From: Sulfurivirga caldicuralii
GTDB lineage: Bacteria > Pseudomonadota > Gammaproteobacteria > Thiomicrospirales > Thiomicrospiraceae
Direction of reading: 5' to 3'
DNA: 64,000 bases
NCBI RefSeq assembly: GCF_900141795.1
Contig: NZ_FSRE01000001.1
Span: 186,001-250,000 of the forward strand
Shown here: one piece after another, positions 60,542 through 64,000 of the stretch
Layout: every line of letters begins with the position of its first letter
Position numbering within the stretch: the first letter of the stretch is position 1
Notes under the pieces: generated by a model
What the model was told of the DNA's origin: nothing
What the model saw: only the letters and a program-made list of their open reading frames with translations
Databases searched by the model: none
Translations under genes and position numbers: made by a program

Positions 60542-60834
60542 ATAAGGAACGCATCTATCAAGTTCTGCTGGCGCCGCACATTTCCGAGAAGAGCGCGCTG
60601 CTGGCCGACAAGGCAGATCAGTACGTTTTCCGTGTCGCCCCTGATGCGACCAAGCCCGAGATCAAGGCGGCCGTTGAGTCCCTGTTCGATGTGAAGGTGC
60701 AGTCTGTTAATGTCATCAACATCAAGGGCAAGCAGAAGTTCTTTCGCGGACGTCCGGGCAAGCGTAACGGCATGCGCAAGGCCGTTGTACGTCTGGCACC
60801 AGGCCAGGAAATCGATGTTATCGGTGGTGAGTAA
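60538..60834 (+). CDS. rplW: Ribosomal protein L23
   Basis: A 98-residue protein at the tunnel exit, docking site for trigger factor and SRP. Conserved [13 protein letters not shown] and [20 protein letters not shown]. It overlaps rplD (ATGA). Confidence 0.98.
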   Translation: MNKERIYQVLLAPHISEKSALLADKADQYVFRVAPDATKPEIKAAVESLFDVKVQSVNVINIKGKQKFFRGRPGKRNGMRKAVVRLAPGQEIDVIGGE

Positions 60835-60845
60835 GGAGTAATACT

Positions 60846-61676
60846 ATGGCTATTATCAAAAAAGCAAAGCCGACTTCCCCGGGCCGCCGCTTCGTGGTCA
60901 GTGTCGTCGAGCCTTCCCTGCATAAGGGTAAGCCTTACGCACCACTGCTGGTCAAGAAGTCCAAGACAGGCGGCCGCAACAACTACGGTCGCATTACCGT
61001 GCGTCATCGCGGTGGCGGTCACAAGCAGCACTATCGTCTGATTGACTTCAAGCGCAACAAGGATGGCGTGCCCGGCGTTGTTGAACGTCTGGAATATGAC
61101 CCGAACCGCAGTGCGCATATCGCCCTGATCAAGTATGCGGACGGTGAGCGTCGCTACATCTTGGCTGCCAAGAACCTCAAGGCCGGTGACACCGTCGTGT
61201 CCGGCGATGAGGCGCCGATCAAGGTGGGCAATGCCCTGCCGTTGCGTAACATCCCCGTGGGTACGGTTATCCATGGTATCGAACTGCGTCCAGGCAAGGG
61301 TGCACAGCTAGCACGTTCCGCCGGCGCATCCGCTCAGCTGGTTGGCAAGGAAGGCAAATACGTTCTGGTGCGTCTGCGCTCAGGCGAGATGCGCAAGATC
61401 CTGGCCGAGTGCCGTGCCACCATTGGCGAGGTGGGCAACTCCGAGCATAATCTGCGCAAACTGGGCAAGGCAGGTGCCAAGCGCTGGCGTGGCATTCGCC
61501 CGACCGTTCGTGGTGTTGCCATGAACCCGGTTGACCACCCGCATGGTGGTGGTGAGGGTCGCACATCTGGCGGCCGTCATCCTGTAACCCCGTGGGGCGT
61601 GCCGACCAAAGGCAAGAAGACTCGCAAGAACAAGCGCACGGACAAGATGATCGTCCGTCGTCGCAATGCTAAGTAA
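60846..61676 (+). CDS. rplB: Ribosomal protein L2
   Basis: A 276-residue peptidyl-transferase-region protein. [19 protein letters not shown] and [20 protein letters not shown] are intact, including the essential His. Confidence 0.98.
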   Translation: MAIIKKAKPTSPGRRFVVSVVEPSLHKGKPYAPLLVKKSKTGGRNNYGRITVRHRGGGHKQHYRLIDFKRNKDGVPGVVERLEYDPNRSAHIALIKYADGERRYILAAKNLKAGDTVVSGDEAPIKVGNALPLRNIPVGTVIHGIELRPGKGAQLARSAGASAQLVGKEGKYVLVRLRSGEMRKILAECRATIGEVGNSEHNLRKLGKAGAKRWRGIRPTVRGVAMNPVDHPHGGGEGRTSGGRHPVTPWGVPTKGKKTRKNKRTDKMIVRRRNAK

Positions 61677-61687
61677 GGAAGGACACT

Positions 61688-61966
61688 ATGCCACGTTCAG
61701 TTAAAAAAGGACCATTTATAGATCATCACCTTCTGAAGAAGGTGATGCAGGCTCAAGAATCTGGCGAAAAGCGTCCGATCAAAACCTGGTCTCGCCGCTC
61801 CATGATCATTCCCGAGATGATCGGCCTGACCATCGCGGTTCACAATGGCCGGGAGCATGTTCCGGTATACATTTCCGAGAACATGGTCGGACACAAGCTG
61901 GGAGAGTTTGCCATGACGCGCACATTCCGCGGTCATGCAGCCGACAAGAAAGCCAAGAAGCGTTAA
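61688..61966 (+). CDS. rpsS: Ribosomal protein S19
   Basis: A 92-residue head protein, [18 protein letters not shown] at the start and [16 protein letters not shown] near the end. Confidence 0.98.
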   Translation: MPRSVKKGPFIDHHLLKKVMQAQESGEKRPIKTWSRRSMIIPEMIGLTIAVHNGREHVPVYISENMVGHKLGEFAMTRTFRGHAADKKAKKR

Positions 61967-61979
61967 GGAGTAGATTGCC

Positions 61980-62312
61980 ATGCAAGTGAGTGCTACACAT
62001 CGTTTTGCGCGCATCTCTCCGCAGAAAGCACGTCTGGTTGCTGACCTGATTCGCGGAAAGAGCGCAGAAGAAGCTGTCAATATTCTGGCATTTAGTAACC
62101 AGAAGGCGGCCAAGCTGTTTTACAAGGTGCTGCAGAGTGCCATCTCGAACGCCGAAAACAATGAGGGCGCTGATATCGATGAGCTGAAAGTGACGTCTGT
62201 CTATGTCAACGAAGGCCCTCGCCTGAAGCGTCTGCGTGCACGTGCCAAGGGTCGTGCAAACCGTATCCTCAAGCGCACCAGTCATCTGACTGTTGTCGTT
62301 GGCGACAAGTAA
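61980..62312 (+). CDS. rplV: Ribosomal protein L22
   Basis: A 110-residue tunnel protein. [18 protein letters not shown] and the hairpin region [20 protein letters not shown] are normal, without macrolide-type deletions. Confidence 0.98.
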   Translation: MQVSATHRFARISPQKARLVADLIRGKSAEEAVNILAFSNQKAAKLFYKVLQSAISNAENNEGADIDELKVTSVYVNEGPRLKRLRARAKGRANRILKRTSHLTVVVGDK

Positions 62313-62323
62313 GGAGTTTAGAG

Positions 62324-63022
62324 ATGGGACAGAAAGTACATCCGGTAGGCATTCGCCTCGGCATTACCAAGGACTGGAATGCGCGCTGGTTTGCCGACAG
62401 CAAGAACTATGCGGACTTCCTCAACAGTGATGTCGAGGTGCGCAATTACGTAATGAAAAAACTGTCACACGCCAATGTGAGCAAGGTTCACATCGAGCGT
62501 GTGGCCAATGGTGTGCGCCTGACGATCTTTACCGCCCGTCCAGGTGTGGTAATCGGCAAGAAAGGCGAAGACATCGAAAAGCTGAAGGCTGAACTGACCG
62601 GCATGCTGGGCATGGCGGTCAATATCGATATCTACGAAATCAAGAAGCCCGAGCTGGATGCCAAGCTGGTGGCCGATAGCATCGCGCAACAGCTTGAGAA
62701 GCGCATCATGTTCCGTCGTGCCATGAAGCGTGCTGTTGGCAATGCCATGCGCCTTGGTGCCGAAGGTGTCAAGGTAATGGTATCCGGCCGTCTGAATGGT
62801 GCTGAAATTGCGCGTACCGAATGGTACCGCGAAGGTCGTGTGCCGCTGCACACTTTCCGTGCCGACATTGATTATGCGTTTAGCGAAGCTGACACCACCT
62901 ACGGCAAGATCGGCGTAAAAGTCTGGATCTTCAAGGGTGAGCGCCTTGGCAAGTTGCCGCTTGATCTGCACAAGCAGGAAAGCGGTCGTCGTGATCAAAA
63001 AGGCAGAAAAGGCCGTAGATAA
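62324..63022 (+). CDS. rpsC: Ribosomal protein S3
   Basis: A 232-residue protein at the mRNA entry site. The KH domain has [16 protein letters not shown]. The tail is basic and ends in GRKGRR. Confidence 0.98.
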   Translation: MGQKVHPVGIRLGITKDWNARWFADSKNYADFLNSDVEVRNYVMKKLSHANVSKVHIERVANGVRLTIFTARPGVVIGKKGEDIEKLKAELTGMLGMAVNIDIYEIKKPELDAKLVADSIAQQLEKRIMFRRAMKRAVGNAMRLGAEGVKVMVSGRLNGAEIARTEWYREGRVPLHTFRADIDYAFSEADTTYGKIGVKVWIFKGERLGKLPLDLHKQESGRRDQKGRKGRR

Positions 63023-63036
63023 GAAGGAATCGCACC

Positions 63037-63450
63037 ATGTTGATGCCAAAACGTACGAAATATAGAAAGGTCCAGAAAGGCCGCAACCGTGGCCTGGCGC
63101 AGGCGGGCAACAAGGTCAGCTTTGGTGAATACGGCCTGAAGGCGCTTGAGCGTGGCCGTATCACGTCTCGTCAGATCGAAGCTGCACGTCGTGCCATGAC
63201 ACGCCATGTTCGCCGCGGTGCCAAGATCTGGATCCGGATCTTTCCTGACAAGCCGATTACTCAGAAACCGCTTGAAGTGCGTATGGGTAAGGGTAAAGGT
63301 AGCGTGGAATATTGGGTTGCAGAAGTTCAGCCCGGCCGCGTAATGTTTGAGATGCAGGGTGTGGACGAAAGCGTTGCACGCCGTGCCTTCGAGCTGGCGG
63401 CAGCAAAACTGCCTATCAAGTCCCAGTTCGTAATCAGATCGGTGATGTGA
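63037..63450 (+). CDS. rplP: Ribosomal protein L16
   Basis: A 137-residue protein, [19 protein letters not shown] at the start. The Arg in [18 protein letters not shown] near the hydroxylation site is present. Confidence 0.98.
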   Translation: MLMPKRTKYRKVQKGRNRGLAQAGNKVSFGEYGLKALERGRITSRQIEAARRAMTRHVRRGAKIWIRIFPDKPITQKPLEVRMGKGKGSVEYWVAEVQPGRVMFEMQGVDESVARRAFELAAAKLPIKSQFVIRSVM

Positions 63451-63451
63451 T

Positions 63452-63643
63452 ATGGATACCAAGACACTGCGTGAAAAGTCCGTTGATGAGCTGAAGGGGG
63501 TTTTGAACGACCTGCTCAAGGAACAGTTCAATCTGCGCATGCAGCATGCCACCGGGCAGTTGCAGAATACGGCACAGTTGCGCAAGGTGCGCCGTGACGT
63601 CGCGCGGGTTAAAACCCTGATTCGTGAAAAAGTGAGTGCTTGA
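63452..63643 (+). CDS. rpmC: Ribosomal protein L29
   Basis: A 63-residue two-helix protein with the conserved [17 protein letters not shown]. It follows rplP after one base. Confidence 0.97.
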   Translation: MDTKTLREKSVDELKGVLNDLLKEQFNLRMQHATGQLQNTAQLRKVRRDVARVKTLIREKVSA

Positions 63644-63645
63644 TT

Positions 63646-63906
63646 ATGAGTGAAAACAAACAGGCTCGTACCGCCAAGGGTGTGGTGGTCTCCAACGGCA
63701 TGGACAAGTCCATTGTCGTGCGTGTGGACCGCTATGTTAAGCACCCCAAGTACAAGAAGTTCGTGCGCAAGTCGACTAAAATCATGGCGCACGACGAAAA
63801 CAACGAATGTAATGTGGGCGATACCGTAACTGTGGTAGAATCACGCCCAATTTCAAAACACAAGAGCTGGAAGCTGGTTCGTATCGACGAACGCGCTGCG
63901 CGCTAA
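63646..63906 (+). CDS. rpsQ: Ribosomal protein S17
   Basis: An 86-residue OB-fold protein with [19 protein letters not shown] and [21 protein letters not shown]. The ATG at 63646, two bases after rpmC, was chosen. It is the last gene of the S10 operon in view. Confidence 0.97.
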   Translation: MSENKQARTAKGVVVSNGMDKSIVVRVDRYVKHPKYKKFVRKSTKIMAHDENNECNVGDTVTVVESRPISKHKSWKLVRIDERAAR

Positions 63907-63964
63907 TCGATAAAAAGCTGACTTTCGAGTGCCGCTTCTTTGGCTAAGCCTGATTCTCAGGAAC

Positions 63965-63993
63965 TGGCCAAATTAGCGGTATTGGTGTATACT
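63965..63993 (+). promoter_or_regulatory. Possible promoter of the spc operon
   Basis: TGGCCA and TATACT are 17 bases apart in the gap after rpsQ. The next genes in relatives are rplN and the spc operon, which lie beyond the window. Confidence 0.4.
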
Positions 63994-64000
63994 TTTATTT

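Overview
The window is a 64 kb chromosomal segment of a chemolithoautotrophic, most likely sulfur-oxidising, gammaproteobacterium of the Halothiobacillus / Thiomicrospira type. The reasons are co-linear form II and form IA RuBisCO genes, a DAB inorganic-carbon pump, an alpha-carboxysome (cso) operon, a Tat-exported molybdo-iron-sulfur oxidoreductase of the polysulfide/thiosulfate class, and typical gammaproteobacterial ribosomal and tRNA-tufB gene order. Species-level assignment is not possible by reading alone.

Layout. 1-5.8 kb (mostly minus strand): a membrane sensor cut by the window edge, hisI, a DEDDh exonuclease, a diguanylate cyclase, superoxide dismutase, a YcgL-family protein and a DUF4395-like membrane protein. 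5.9-10.3 kb (plus): an NDUFA9-like dehydrogenase, cca, a membrane monohaem cytochrome c and the Fe-S carrier ATPase apbC/mrp. 10.3-16.3 kb (minus): a five-gene molybdoenzyme operon (catalytic, 4x[4Fe-4S], NrfD-type anchor, TorD-like chaperone, HybE-like protein) interrupted by a 166-bp foldback repeat.

16.5-36.4 kb (plus) is a carbon-fixation island: cbbR, cbbM (form II RuBisCO), cbbQ-cbbO (activase), dabB-dabA (energy-coupled CO2 hydration and uptake), then cbbL-cbbS, csoS2, csoSCA, csoS4A, csoS4B, two csoS1 copies, a ferritin-like gene, acRAF, a Lys/Ala-rich disordered protein, an RdgB-like pyrophosphatase, csoS1D and two small unknowns. DAB accumulates bicarbonate, CsoSCA dehydrates it inside the shell (CsoS1/CsoS4/CsoS1D, organised by CsoS2), and form IA RuBisCO fixes the CO2. 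Form II RuBisCO presumably serves at high CO2. The cbbM, dabB and cbbL promoters share a TATAG-N8-CT motif starting 38-39 bp upstream of each candidate -35 box, suggesting one regulator, plausibly CbbR, for all three units.

36.9-38.6 kb holds a decayed ABC transporter (nonsense codon plus several frameshifts). 38.6-40.7 kb (minus) has mtfA and bioA. From 40.8 kb to the end lies the translation/transcription supercluster: tRNA-Tyr, -Gly, -Thr, tuf, tRNA-Trp, secE, nusG, rplKAJL, rpoBC, rpsL, rpsG, fusA, a second nearly identical tuf, and the S10 operon from rpsJ to rpsQ.

The least explained items are the shared promoter motif, the 61-bp nested inverted repeat before cbbM, the 52-bp inverted repeat before dabB, a possible -1 frameshift site in csoS2, an orphan disordered protein and a divergent RdgB in the cso operon, a HybE-like protein ending in a twin-arginine-like motif, and the foldback element. 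Calls rest on reading motifs; no database search was made.
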